A DNA stretch of 64,000 nucleotides from positions 124,001 through 188,000 of the forward strand of contig NZ_JPWI01000001.1 in assembly GCF_003326795.1 (NCBI RefSeq), in the 5' to 3' direction. Shown piece after piece: positions 1-8,159 of the stretch; the first letter of the stretch is position 1; every line of letters begins with the position of its first letter. The notes under the pieces are model-generated. The model was given only the letters and a program-made list of their open reading frames with translations. It searched no databases and was not told the DNA's origin. Origin of the DNA: Thalassospira profundimaris (lineage in GTDB: Bacteria > Pseudomonadota > Alphaproteobacteria > Rhodospirillales > Thalassospiraceae). Made by a program: the position numbers and the translations under genes.

Positions 1-421
1 TCATCAGATCGGCCATGATCTGGCACGGGTGGCTCTGATCGGTCAGGCCGTTGATCACCGGAACCGTCGCATATTTCGCCATTTCGAAAAGCTTCGATTC
101 ATCCGTCGTACGGATCATGATCGCATCGACAAAACGCGACAGGACGCGTGCCGTATCGGCAATGGTCTCACCGCGGCCAAGCTGGCTGCTTTCCGCATCA
201 AGAATAACCACATCGCCACCAAGCTGGCGCATCCCGACTTCAAACGAAACGCGTGTACGGGTCGACGGTTTTTCAAAAATCAGCGCAAGCGTCTTGCCCG
301 CAAGCGGCTTTGCACCGAACGGGGCATTACCGGCCTTCTCGGAATCGCCAAGGGCGAGAATATCTTTCAATGTTCCCGACGGCAGTTTGTCGAGATCAAG
401 AAAATGGCGGATATCAGTCAT
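1..421 (-). CDS. argF: Ornithine carbamoyltransferase, N-terminal part (truncated by window edge)
   Basis: About 140 N-terminal residues are visible, from the ATG at 421 to the window edge. The protein makes citrulline from ornithine and carbamoyl phosphate in arginine synthesis, in the cytoplasm. The carbamoyl-phosphate binding motif STRTR is visible near residue 55 in the context [13 protein letters not shown], followed by a GMRQLGGDV stretch and the [10 protein letters not shown] segment at the edge, which is diagnostic of the carbamoyltransferase family. It lies 24 bases downstream of argD on the same strand, so argD-argF is probably one operon. The C-terminal ornithine-binding half is outside the window. 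Confidence 0.95.
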   Translation of the reverse strand, partial: MTDIRHFLDLDKLPSGTLKDILALGDSEKAGNAPFGAKPLAGKTLALIFEKPSTRTRVSFEVGMRQLGGDVVILDAESSQLGRGETIADTARVLSRFVDAIMIRTTDESKLFEMAKYATVPVINGLTDQSHPCQIMADLM

Positions 422-445
422 AGCTAAGTCTTCCTTCCTGCGCCC

Positions 446-1618
446 TTATTTCGCCAGAGCTGCGGCTGCTGCTTCAATGGCAGCAAGCGCTTCGTCAACA
501 TGGGATTTGGTGATGTTGAGTGGCGGCAGAATACGCACCACATTATCGCCGGCCGGAACTGTCAACAGGTTCAGCTCGCGCAGTTTGGCGACAACATCGA
601 CATTGGTCGGGACAGTCTTCATGCCCAACAACAGACCCATGCCACGGATTTCCTCGATGAAGCCCGGATGTTTCCGGGCAATGGCGTCAAGCCCATCGCG
701 GATCAATTGGCTCATGTCCAGAACATGGTCCATGAAGCCGGGTTTCAAAACTTCGTCCAACACCGCATTGGCGGCTGCCATGGCAAGCGGATTGCCACCA
801 AAGGTCGTGCCATGCATGCCCGCCGGAAGGGCCGCAGCGGCCTTTTCCGTCGCCAGAAGTGCCCCGACCGGGAAACCACCGCCAAGGCCCTTGGCCGAGG
901 AAATGATATCCGGGGTCATGTCCGACCACTCATAGGCATAAAGCTTGCCGGTACGGCCAACACCGGTCTGGACTTCGTCAAACATCACCAGCATGCCGAA
1001 CTCGTCAGCGGCCTTGCGCACCCCTTCAAGATAGCCTTCCGGCGGACGGCAAATGCCGCCTTCACCCTGGATCGGCTCCAGAAGGATACCACCGGTATTG
1101 GGCGTAATCGCATTGCGCAATTCATTGAGATTGCCATAGGCGACGCGATCAAAGCCCTCGGGCATTGGTCCGAAACCTTCGCGGTACTTGTCGCTGTAAC
1201 CTGCGGTCAGCGTGCCAAGGGTCCGGCCATGGAACGCATTGGTCGCGACCAGAATGCGGTTCTTTTCCGGATTACCCGATACATGCTGATACCGACGCAG
1301 CATCTTGATGCCCGCCTCGTTGGCCTCGGCACCGGAGTTACAGAAAAACACCGTATCGGCAAAGGTATTGGCAACCAGACGCTCGGCCAGCTTTTCCTGA
1401 CCGGGAATACGGTACAGGTTCGAGGTATGCCAAAGCTTGCCAACCTGTTCGGTCAGCTTGGCAACCAGATGCGGATGCGAATGGCCAAGGGTATTGACGG
1501 CAATACCCGACCCGAAATCAAGGAATCGTCGGCCGCCCTGCGCATAGAGATAAGGTCCTTCACCTTTCTCAAAGGCCAAATCGGCCCGCGCATAGGTCGG
1601 CATGACGGGAGTAATCAC
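446..1618 (-). CDS. argD: Acetylornithine aminotransferase
   Basis: This 390-residue class III PLP aminotransferase converts N-acetylglutamate semialdehyde and glutamate to N-acetylornithine in arginine synthesis. Family features are clear: GSGIAVNTLGHSHP near the N-terminus, FCNSGAEANEAGIK for the cofactor phosphate, FDEVQTGVGRTG, and SSAKGLGGGFPVGA, whose Lys forms the Schiff base. The length is normal. The start taken is a GTG at 1618 with AAGGA upstream; an in-frame ATG five codons later (1603) is an alternative. The neighbour argF fits the pathway. A perfect 7-bp inverted repeat about 37 bases upstream of the start may be an operator. Confidence 0.95.
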   Translation of the reverse strand: MITPVMPTYARADLAFEKGEGPYLYAQGGRRFLDFGSGIAVNTLGHSHPHLVAKLTEQVGKLWHTSNLYRIPGQEKLAERLVANTFADTVFFCNSGAEANEAGIKMLRRYQHVSGNPEKNRILVATNAFHGRTLGTLTAGYSDKYREGFGPMPEGFDRVAYGNLNELRNAITPNTGGILLEPIQGEGGICRPPEGYLEGVRKAADEFGMLVMFDEVQTGVGRTGKLYAYEWSDMTPDIISSAKGLGGGFPVGALLATEKAAAALPAGMHGTTFGGNPLAMAAANAVLDEVLKPGFMDHVLDMSQLIRDGLDAIARKHPGFIEEIRGMGLLLGMKTVPTNVDVVAKLRELNLLTVPAGDNVVRILPPLNITKSHVDEALAAIEAAAAALAK

Positions 1619-1654
1619 TTCTTTAATTCCTTGATTAGGGTAAAAATTGGTTTG

Positions 1655-1670
1655 TTGACCAGTTGGTCAA
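1655..1670. promoter_or_regulatory. Perfect palindrome upstream of argD, candidate operator
   Basis: The arms TTGACCA and TGGTCAA are perfect and separated by GT. The site sits 37 bases upstream of the argD start, overlapping where a -35 element would fall. Its short spacing is typical of TetR- or GntR-like operators rather than the ArgR box of enterics. The binding protein is unknown; the call rests on symmetry and position only. Confidence 0.4.
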
Positions 1671-1776
1671 CACCGGCAGAATACCGGGAAGCCGGGGAGT
1701 ATCAAGAGATTCCTTGACCCTGTCAACGTCCCAAAAACCCCTTAGACCTGCGATAACAGAATGAGAGCGGAAATGA

Positions 1777-1812
1777 AAAAGGACAGCATCCACTTTTGAA
1801 TGCTGTCCTTTT
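1777..1812 (-). terminator. Rho-independent terminator after the ABC-2 permease gene
   Basis: Two 13-base arms, AAAAGGACAGCAT and ATGCTGTCCTTTT, pair perfectly around a 10-base loop. Read on the minus strand the hairpin is followed by a T-rich tail. It ends the transcript of the permease gene, whose stop is at 1850, and separates it from argD. Confidence 0.85.
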
Positions 1813-1849
1813 GATGTGATTTTGCGCCAATGGCGGCTTTGGCAGGCGA

Positions 1850-2644
1850 TTATGCCTTGAGTTTGTAGCCGCTTTTGATCATGCGATAGCACAGTACCCA
1901 AAGCACCGCATTGACCACCGCAAGCACGATGACACCGGTCATGACCGTGCCATCCGAAATCCCGGTAAAGCCATAACGGAACCCGTCAATCATGTAGAAG
2001 AACGGGTTGAAATGAACCAGAATCTTGCCCGCTTCTGGCAAATTCTCGGCACTGTAAAAAGTACCGGACAGGAACGAAAGCGGGGTGACGACAAAGTTGG
2101 TGACAACGGCGATATGGTCAAATTTCTCGGCCCAGACACCCCCGGCAATCCCCAGAAGAGCCAGCATCAGCGATGCCGAAATCCCGAAATACAGGATCGC
2201 CCAGATATTATGGATGCTGACATCGACAAACAGCGCCATGCCAATCGCAGTCGCAAGACCGACCACAATGCCACGGGTCACCGCACCAAAGGCAAAGCCA
2301 GCCACCATTTCACCGGCTGAAAGCGGCGGCATCAGAACATCGACGATATTGCCCTGTACCTTCGAGATCATGATCGAGCTCGATGTATTGGCAAAAGCGT
2401 TCTGTGCCATGGTCATCATGATCAGACCCGGCGCAAGGAAGGTGGCAAACGGAATACCGTTTACGGTTTCAACCGCCCGGCCCAAGGCCAGCAGGAAGAC
2501 GGCCAGAAACAGCAAACTGGTGATAACCGGTGCACCGACGGTTTGCAGATGCACATTGAGGAACCGACGGACTTCTTTGGCATAGAGTGTCCAAAGACCA
2601 AGCCAGTTGACCGCGCCCATCTGACGTGGGGCTAACTCTTTCAT
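1850..2644 (-). CDS. ABC-2 type transporter permease
   Basis: This 264-residue integral membrane protein has the pattern of ABC-2 permeases (NodJ/YadH/DrrB group): a short cytoplasmic N-terminus, about six hydrophobic segments, and the family signature GNIVDVLMPPLSAGEMV in the cytoplasmic loop, with LSGTFYSAENLPE and FNPFFYMIDGFRYG near the end. It would work with a separate ATPase, which may lie outside the window because none is adjacent. The start is placed at the ATG at 2644, preceded by GGAAG; the open frame continues upstream to 2728 without support. The substrate cannot be told from sequence. It is divergent from the RecX-like gene and is followed by a strong terminator. Confidence 0.88.
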   Translation of the reverse strand: MKELAPRQMGAVNWLGLWTLYAKEVRRFLNVHLQTVGAPVITSLLFLAVFLLALGRAVETVNGIPFATFLAPGLIMMTMAQNAFANTSSSIMISKVQGNIVDVLMPPLSAGEMVAGFAFGAVTRGIVVGLATAIGMALFVDVSIHNIWAILYFGISASLMLALLGIAGGVWAEKFDHIAVVTNFVVTPLSFLSGTFYSAENLPEAGKILVHFNPFFYMIDGFRYGFTGISDGTVMTGVIVLAVVNAVLWVLCYRMIKSGYKLKA

Positions 2645-2738
2645 AGAACTTCCTTCGGAAAAATGCAGACAATTGCGCGTAAAATAGGGAGAGTGGGGGT
2701 CTCCTTGCAAGGGTGCGTATTCATTCATTTTGGCTGAT

Positions 2739-3446
2739 ATGGTCGATAAACAGCATCAAAGCCCGGAAACACTGGCGTCAGGCACCGACACAAAGCCTGC
2801 GGGAAATGCCCGTTTTACCAGTTTTGGCGGTAAAAATAGCAAAGACAAAAAGCGCGACCCCAAACGTCCGCGCAAAGTCACCCGTGACTATCTGATGAAT
2901 TATGCCACCTGGTATCTTGAACGCTTTGCCGCGTCCCGTGCCCGGCTTGAAAAACTGATGCGCGGTAAAATCCGCCTGTCTGTTGCCGAATATGGCACCG
3001 ATCCCGATGAGGCCATCGGATGGATGAATTCCGTTCTTTCTGCCTGCGAGAAGGCCGGTTTCATCAATGATGACGCCTATGCACACGGCCGTGCCAGATC
3101 ACTGTTGCGCAAGGGCAAGGCCATGCGCGTCATCGCCGCGGATTTGTCCGCACGCGGCATCGCATCGGATCAGATCGATGACGCCATCCGCGATCTTCGG
3201 GCCGAGGCCGATCAGGCCGCCTACGAAGAAGTCCGCGGCACCGATCCCAATATTGCCGCCGCCGCTGCCTATGCCAGACGCCGTCGTCTTGGCCCATGGC
3301 GCAGACCCGATATCCGCGAGGAAAAGCGGGAAAAGGACATGGCCGCTCTTGCCCGGCAGGGATTTGGCTATGACACCGCAACCCGTATCATCAATAGTGA
3401 CCTTGATGAGCTGAATGATCTGCTTTCAATGATCGACGGGATTTGA
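2739..3446 (+). CDS. recX: RecX-family regulatory protein
   Basis: This protein of about 235 residues has the RecX-type three-helix repeat architecture: a lysine-rich N-terminal extension of about 40 residues, then DYLMNYATWYLERFAASRARLEKLM, then FINDDAYAHGRARSLLRKGKAMRVI and ARGIASDQIDDAI, then a C-terminal repeat ending AARQGFGYDTATRII-like. RecX proteins inhibit RecA filaments in the cytoplasm. It is longer than E. coli RecX (166 residues), as usual in alphaproteobacteria. recA is not adjacent. The ATG at 2739 is preferred; a TTG three codons earlier is in frame. No strong ribosome binding site is visible. Confidence 0.8.
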   Translation: MVDKQHQSPETLASGTDTKPAGNARFTSFGGKNSKDKKRDPKRPRKVTRDYLMNYATWYLERFAASRARLEKLMRGKIRLSVAEYGTDPDEAIGWMNSVLSACEKAGFINDDAYAHGRARSLLRKGKAMRVIAADLSARGIASDQIDDAIRDLRAEADQAAYEEVRGTDPNIAAAAAYARRRRLGPWRRPDIREEKREKDMAALARQGFGYDTATRIINSDLDELNDLLSMIDGI

Positions 3447-3536
3447 TCGCACCCGGTTTGACGGCGCCGGAATTGCCTGATCGGCAAATGCCCGCTATCA
3501 AGGGACATTCAGTTTTTGATTCGGAGAGCCCCCAAG

Positions 3537-3869
3537 ATGGTCCGCATCTATCACAATCCGCGCTGCTCGAAATCGCGCCAGACCCTTGCCCTGATCGAGG
3601 AAAAGGGTATCACACCCGAAATCATCACCTATCTTGATACCCCGCCAAGCCCAAAGGAACTTTCCGATATCCTCGCCAAACTTGGCCTGCAGCCCGAAGA
3701 CATCCTGCGCCAGAAAGAAGCTCGCGAAGAAGGCATAGCCGATCTGACCGGCACCGCACTGATCGAGGCGCTCTGCGCCCATCCGCGCGCCATTGAACGC
3801 CCGATTGTCATCAATGGCGACAAGGCGGTTCTGGGCCGTCCTCCGGAAAATGTTCTGGAAATCCTGTGA
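3537..3869 (+). CDS. arsC: ArsC/YfgD-family glutaredoxin-linked reductase
   Basis: This 110-residue thioredoxin-fold protein belongs to the ArsC family. It begins MVRIYHNPRCSKSRQTL, with the single catalytic cysteine in CSKSR, and ends with ERPIVINGDKAVLGRPPE and LEIL, both hallmarks of the YfgD branch. ArsC proteins reduce arsenate with glutathione and glutaredoxin. No arsR, arsB or acr3 gene is nearby, so a role in arsenic resistance is not supported by context and another thiol-redox role is possible. The start is the ATG at 3537, with GGAGA upstream. A REP-like pair and a terminator follow in the 3' untranslated region. Confidence 0.88.
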   Translation: MVRIYHNPRCSKSRQTLALIEEKGITPEIITYLDTPPSPKELSDILAKLGLQPEDILRQKEAREEGIADLTGTALIEALCAHPRAIERPIVINGDKAVLGRPPENVLEIL

Positions 3870-3884
3870 TCGCATGAGGCATGG

Positions 3885-3944
3885 ATGCCCGCCTTCGCGG
3901 GCATGACGACACACCAACCCCGTCGTTCCCGCGCAAGCGGGAAC
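3885..3944. repeat. Divergent pair of REP-like palindromes
   Basis: Two hairpins with 8-bp perfect arms and 4-base loops lie 20 bases apart: ATGCCCGC-cttc-GCGGGCAT at 3885-3904 and GTTCCCGC-gcaa-GCGGGAAC at 3925-3944. Each has a CGTC tag on its inner side and the two point away from each other, as in REP/BIME pairs. Spurious translations of this repeat (MPAKAGIHA-like) are common in proteobacterial annotation. Confidence 0.8.
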
Positions 3945-4007
3945 CTGTTTGGCCTCAAGCACCGAATGTCGGCAAGCCTGAGCGCAGTATAAATCACCGC
4001 AATTTCA

Positions 4008-4039
4008 AACGCCTGTGCCGGTCCGGCACGGGCGTTTTT
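4008..4039 (+). terminator. Rho-independent terminator
   Basis: The arms AAACGCC-T-GTGCCG and CGGCAC-G-GGCGTTT pair around a 3-base loop, with one internal mismatch, followed by a run of T. It ends the arsC-family transcript, about 140 bases after the stop codon, before the lrgA-like gene. Confidence 0.8.
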
Positions 4040-4123
4040 CGTAATTAATAAAAGTCGAACACCCTCACAGGCATTATGTGTTGCAGATAACATCAAATCA
4101 AAACACCTGTGGGGAGGTCGTTC

Positions 4124-4492
4124 ATGATTGCTGCATTTGCCCTGATCCTTGTCTGCCAGCTTTTTGGCGAGGTGGTCTCGGAGCTTTTTGACCTGCCGGT
4201 TCCCGGCCCGGTCATCGGGCTGGTTCTGTTATTCTTTGGCCTTCTGATCAAACGAAAACCGCCAAAGATTCTGACAGATGCCGCCGACAACCTTCTGATC
4301 CATTTTTCGTTGCTGTTTGTCCCGGCCGGTGTTGGCGTTGTCACCCAGATTGATCGTCTGAAAGGCGACTGGTTGCCGATTGCTGCGGCCCTGATCATCT
4401 CGACCTTGCTGGCAATGGTTTTGACCGCACTGTTGATGTCGAAATTGCTCCCCAAACAGGAAACGGTTGAAAAGGCGGAGGACGCGCAATGA
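4124..4492 (+). CDS. CidA/LrgA-family holin-like membrane protein
   Basis: This 122-residue protein has four predicted membrane segments and the family signature LPVPGPVIGLVLLFFGL near residue 25, then HFSLLFVPAGVGVVTQ. CidA/LrgA proteins resemble phage holins and, with LrgB partners, affect murein hydrolase export, autolysis or small-metabolite transport at the inner membrane. The start at 4124 follows a strong GGGGAGG site; an upstream in-frame start at 4109 lacks support. Its last four bases overlap the start of the lrgB-like gene (ATGA), so the two are translationally coupled. Confidence 0.9.
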   Translation: MIAAFALILVCQLFGEVVSELFDLPVPGPVIGLVLLFFGLLIKRKPPKILTDAADNLLIHFSLLFVPAGVGVVTQIDRLKGDWLPIAAALIISTLLAMVLTALLMSKLLPKQETVEKAEDAQ

Positions 4493-5214
4493 ACGAGACC
4501 GATATCACCCAGCTTTGGGTTTATTTGTCGACCAAGCCGCTGACTGGCCTGACCATTACGCTTGTCGCCTATGCCATCGGCTTCTGGCTCTATCAGAAAA
4601 GCAACCGTAACCCGCTATGTAACCCGGTGGTGATTGCCATTGCCCTGATTGCGCTTGTGCTTCATCTGACCGGCACGCCCTATGCCGCCTATTTCGAAGG
4701 CGCACAGTTCGTGCACTTCCTGCTGGGTCCGGCGACCGTGGCCCTGGCCGTCCCATTGTTTCGCCAGACCGCGACGCTTAAACGTGCCCTGCCGGTGATC
4801 GCGTTCGGTGTTCTGTTCGGATCACTGGTCGCCAGTGCAAGTACCGTCATTCTGGCATGGGCACTGGGCGCAAGCCCCGAAACCCTGGCATCGCTGGCCC
4901 CGAAATCGGTGACAACCCCGGTTGCCATGGGCATTGCCGAGGAAATTGGCGGCGTACCGGCCCTGACCGCCGTTTGCGTGATTGCAACCGGCATCGTTGG
5001 CGCAACCCTTGGCCCGACGGTGATGAATCTTGCCCGGCTCAAGGACTGGCGCGCACGCGGCTTTGCCATGGGTGTTGCAGCACACGGGATCGGAACCGCA
5101 CGCGCCTTTCAGGTCAATGAAACCGCAGGCGCATTTTCCGGCCTTGCCATGGGCCTGAACACCATGGCCACCGCCCTGACCATCCCGTTCCTGTGGCACT
5201 GGATGTTTGGATAA
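4489..5214 (+). CDS. LrgB-family membrane protein
   Basis: This 241-residue, highly hydrophobic protein carries the LrgB motif series: HFLLGPATVALAVPL, LAPKSVTTPVAMGIAEEIGG, IVGATLGPTVMN and GFAMGVAAHGIGTARAFQ. It is the partner of the LrgA-like protein encoded directly upstream, with a 4-base overlap. In bacteria and plastids LrgAB pairs are linked to control of murein hydrolases and to glycolate or pyruvate export. Which of these applies here cannot be told. No LytTR regulator is adjacent. Confidence 0.92.
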   Translation: MNETDITQLWVYLSTKPLTGLTITLVAYAIGFWLYQKSNRNPLCNPVVIAIALIALVLHLTGTPYAAYFEGAQFVHFLLGPATVALAVPLFRQTATLKRALPVIAFGVLFGSLVASASTVILAWALGASPETLASLAPKSVTTPVAMGIAEEIGGVPALTAVCVIATGIVGATLGPTVMNLARLKDWRARGFAMGVAAHGIGTARAFQVNETAGAFSGLAMGLNTMATALTIPFLWHWMFG

Positions 5215-5346
5215 GAACTTTCTTTATTGCGGGATCAACGATGAAAAAGCATGCATGTCTTTGTTAACCGCTTGTCATTACCGTGTTCTCAATGAGATTC
5301 GCTGTAACGAGATGTCGCAAAAAGCAAATGGCACAAAGGAACTGGG

Positions 5347-6099
5347 ATGAAAATCAAGGTCTTTGGCGAACGCAACACGGGAACGAATGCCCTGATGTCT
5401 GTTATCCGGGGCAATTCCCAGTCTGTCATTCTGCCAAGTGTTCTGGCTGAGGTCTCACCGGAAGCCCGTAAAAACCTTGCGGTTATGATGAGCCTTGGCA
5501 TTTCGACGAAGGGAAAAGAGCAGCTGATTGATGCTGCTTTCAAAGGACGCCCGGTTCTCGAACAGTGGAAACATGCGGCAACATATTTTGACGTCAATGA
5601 CATCGGGAATGACGTCCATTTCGTATTTACCGTTCGCAATCCGCTGTCCTGGCTCATCGGCTTGTTTCAAAAGCCGTATCATTTGCTCTCGGCCATGCCC
5701 GACAATCTGGTTGATTTTTCAAAGATGGATTGGGAAACCGTCGGTCGGGATAACTTGCCGAAAAAAACCTACAAGCCGCTTGAGCTCTATGTCGCCAAAC
5801 TGCGCTCCTATCGCAATTTGATGACCAAGCTCGAACAAAACGGTATCGGCTTTACCGTCATCAAGTTTGAAGACTTTGTCACAGACCAGAAACAGGTATT
5901 CGAGAACCTGAAACCTTATCTTGATAACCCGGCCAGCATATTTCGCGAGCTGACAAAATCAACGAAAGAGGCCAACAAGGATTCGGCATTTTACCGAAAC
6001 TACTACGCCAACGAAGTCTGGCGTCAGGAATATCCTGACATCGAGAAAGTGACACTTCCGACCAATACAGAAATCTTCAAATTCTTCGGCTACGCCTGA
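5347..6099 (+). CDS. Sulfotransferase-like P-loop protein
   Basis: This 250-residue cytoplasmic protein has the two PAPS-binding elements of sulfotransferases: an N-terminal loop GERNTGTNAL at residues 7-16 (the 5'-phosphosulfate loop in the form used by several bacterial carbohydrate sulfotransferases) and FTVRNPLSW at residues 94-102 (3'-phosphate loop, R97). The C-terminal half contains VIKFEDFV, also common in the family. The acceptor is unknown. It stands alone, with a 132-base gap upstream and a terminator downstream, away from the glycan genes at 23-43 kb. Fold family is fairly sure; activity is inferred. Confidence 0.7.
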   Translation: MKIKVFGERNTGTNALMSVIRGNSQSVILPSVLAEVSPEARKNLAVMMSLGISTKGKEQLIDAAFKGRPVLEQWKHAATYFDVNDIGNDVHFVFTVRNPLSWLIGLFQKPYHLLSAMPDNLVDFSKMDWETVGRDNLPKKTYKPLELYVAKLRSYRNLMTKLEQNGIGFTVIKFEDFVTDQKQVFENLKPYLDNPASIFRELTKSTKEANKDSAFYRNYYANEVWRQEYPDIEKVTLPTNTEIFKFFGYA

Positions 6100-6125
6100 T
6101 CGTACAGATGCGCAAAGCGCAGCAA

Positions 6126-6151
6126 AAAAGGTGGGCCAAGGCCCACCTTTT
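6126..6151. terminator. Bidirectional terminator between convergent genes
   Basis: AAAAGGTGGGCC and GGCCCACCTTTT pair perfectly around AA. The flanking A and T runs make it work in both directions. It separates the sulfotransferase-like gene (plus) from the chemoreceptor gene (minus). Confidence 0.9.
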
Positions 6152-6173
6152 CATTCTGTCGGCTGTGTCTAAA

Positions 6174-7877
6174 CTAGCCCGCGCGCAGTTGCGAGAGGAA
6201 GTCCGATACCGTGCCTTGAAGGGTGTCGATCTGTTTGGCAAGGGCCGCGACCGTTGTATCAAGTTCCCCCGCGGCAGCGCCGCTTTCGGTGGCTGCTTCG
6301 TGGATTTCATCGATATTGGCGACGACTTCGGTCGATCCCGATGACGCACTGGTCGCGCTGTTGGCAATTTCGTTTACGGCCGAGTTTTGCTCGTTCACGG
6401 CCGATGAAATGCCATTGGCGATTTCGCTGATCGACGAGATCGTCTGGGTCACTTTCTCGATCGCTTCGACTGTCACCTTGGTCTCGTCCTGAATCGCCCC
6501 GATCTGCTGGGCAATTTCATCAGTCGCCTTGGCCGTCTGGTTGGCAAGGTTTTTGACCTCTTGTGCAACCACGGCAAAGCCTTTGCCAGCCTCACCGGCA
6601 CGGGCGGCCTCAATCGTTGCGTTCAATGCCAGAAGATTGGTCTGGGCAGCGATATCATTGATCAGACTGACCACCTCGCCGATGCGTTCTGCGGCCTCGG
6701 CCAGACCACCGACCATTTCATTGGCCCGAGATGCTTCACCCACCGCCGTTTCGGCAATTGATGTTGACTCACTGACCTGCCCGCCAATCGCACTGATCGA
6801 CGCAGACAGTTCTTCGGTGGCAGCAGCAACAGTTTGCACATTGCGCGCCGAATCATTGGCGGCATCGGAAACCTTCTGGCTCTGACTGACCGAATGATTG
6901 GCAGAGTCCCGCATTCTTGCGGTCGATTTCAACATGCCGCCCGTGGCTTCACGCACCGAGCTCACGATCTGGCCAATCGATTGTTCAAGTTCAACCGCAA
7001 GACGGTTGCGCTGTTCAAGACGTTCCTGTTCGGCACGTTGTTCTGCCACCGCACGGGCTTCCTCGGCCTCGTCGATTCTGGCTGCTGTTTCGCGCCAGCG
7101 CACCAGACCATTGGCAATCGAGCCGATCTCGTCCTTGCGATCGGTAAAGGAAACTTCCTGTTTGAAATCACGGTCGACAAAACGCGAAATCGTCTGGCTT
7201 AGCACCCGAAGCGGTCCAAGCTGCCAGCGCAGCAACAGGAACAGCAGCCCAGCCGACGCAACGGCAACAATCAGTCCGACCACAGCGATACGAAAGACGA
7301 TCTCATCTGATACTGCGGCAACGTCTGCCTTCTTGATACCGACATAGAGGATACCCAGAACATCGCCCGCCGGAGTCATGATCGGGCTGTATTGCGTGAT
7401 ATATTCAGTGCCCAGAATAAGGGCCTCACCGCGAAATGTTTTACCCGACATGATCGGCTGATATGCAGCACTGCCCTTGCCAAGCATGGTACCAACTGCA
7501 CGGTTGCCGTCGGGTTTGATGATATTGGTGGAAACACGAACAAAATCCTGTTCGGCCGGGACATAGGCAAAGACCGTGGCGGTTTCGCCGGTTGCCGTCC
7601 CGATACGATCAATCAGTTCATGGGATGACAGATCGGGAATTTCGCTCATCACCAGATTGGATGTTTCACCATCCTTGCTGATCGTCATCCTGAAATCAGG
7701 ATTTGCATCCTGAAGCAACATCGCGGCAATCCGCAGATTAAGCTTCTGTGATGACACACTGTCTGCCGACACCTTCTGATCGACCCTTTGCATGATCAGA
7801 ACACCGAGCAAAATGATCCCGCCCATAAGGATGAGAACAGCGGCAAGCGCAACTTTCAGGATAAGACTTTTGGACAT
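6174..7877 (-). CDS. Methyl-accepting chemotaxis protein with periplasmic Cache domain
   Basis: This 567-residue receptor has a membrane segment at about residues 7-29, a periplasmic Cache-type sensor (about 35-190, with RVSTNIIKPDGNRAVGTML and a YVGIKK end), a second membrane segment (about 195-217), a HAMP domain (DRKDEIGSIANGLVRW) and a cytoplasmic signalling domain. The conserved hairpin tip is LLALNATIEAARAGEAGKGF, followed by AVVAQEVKNLANQT. It would pass ligand state to CheA/CheW. No che gene is adjacent, so it is an orphan receptor. The ligand is unknown; small organic acids are common for this sensor class. There is no CheR/CheB-docking pentapeptide at the C-terminus. Confidence 0.93.
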   Translation of the reverse strand: MSKSLILKVALAAVLILMGGIILLGVLIMQRVDQKVSADSVSSQKLNLRIAAMLLQDANPDFRMTISKDGETSNLVMSEIPDLSSHELIDRIGTATGETATVFAYVPAEQDFVRVSTNIIKPDGNRAVGTMLGKGSAAYQPIMSGKTFRGEALILGTEYITQYSPIMTPAGDVLGILYVGIKKADVAAVSDEIVFRIAVVGLIVAVASAGLLFLLLRWQLGPLRVLSQTISRFVDRDFKQEVSFTDRKDEIGSIANGLVRWRETAARIDEAEEARAVAEQRAEQERLEQRNRLAVELEQSIGQIVSSVREATGGMLKSTARMRDSANHSVSQSQKVSDAANDSARNVQTVAAATEELSASISAIGGQVSESTSIAETAVGEASRANEMVGGLAEAAERIGEVVSLINDIAAQTNLLALNATIEAARAGEAGKGFAVVAQEVKNLANQTAKATDEIAQQIGAIQDETKVTVEAIEKVTQTISSISEIANGISSAVNEQNSAVNEIANSATSASSGSTEVVANIDEIHEAATESGAAAGELDTTVAALAKQIDTLQGTVSDFLSQLRAG

Positions 7878-8007
7878 GCTTTCTCACTTTTCACCATCAC
7901 CGGTAAAATGAGGCATGCCAGTGAATGGTTTATTGTTCACATTTCTCGAAGGTCTTGGCGCCGGGATTTGAATCCTTATAAAAATTAAAATAACACAATT
8001 AATCTTT

Positions 8008-8027
8008 ACGTATAAATAATTATACGT
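8008..8027. promoter_or_regulatory. AT-rich palindrome upstream of the chemoreceptor gene
   Basis: The arms ACGTATAA and TTATACGT are perfect around ATAA. The site lies about 130 bases upstream of the chemoreceptor start, in a strongly AT-rich stretch (about 7975-8045) of the 282-base gap to truA. It could be an operator or part of a promoter. The assignment is from symmetry only. Confidence 0.35.
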
Positions 8028-8159
8028 TTGAATAGTTTACCACAATCAGCCATCAGCCCAAACCGCTCTCAGACAGCTTGACGCAAGGCGTGACAAACGT
8101 CGCAGCCCCTGGGCCACGCGTTTTAAGATGTATGGGAATGGTCGCGGATATGTCCGCCG

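Noticed and set aside
51-1717. Long open frames on the plus strand opposite argF and argD
   Set aside because: They mirror the codon pattern of the real minus-strand genes, have no ribosome binding sites and give unrecognisable products.
3498-4096. Minus-strand frames containing MPAKAGIHA-like peptides
   Set aside because: These are translations through the REP-like palindromes and the shadow of the arsC-family gene, a well-known false gene type.
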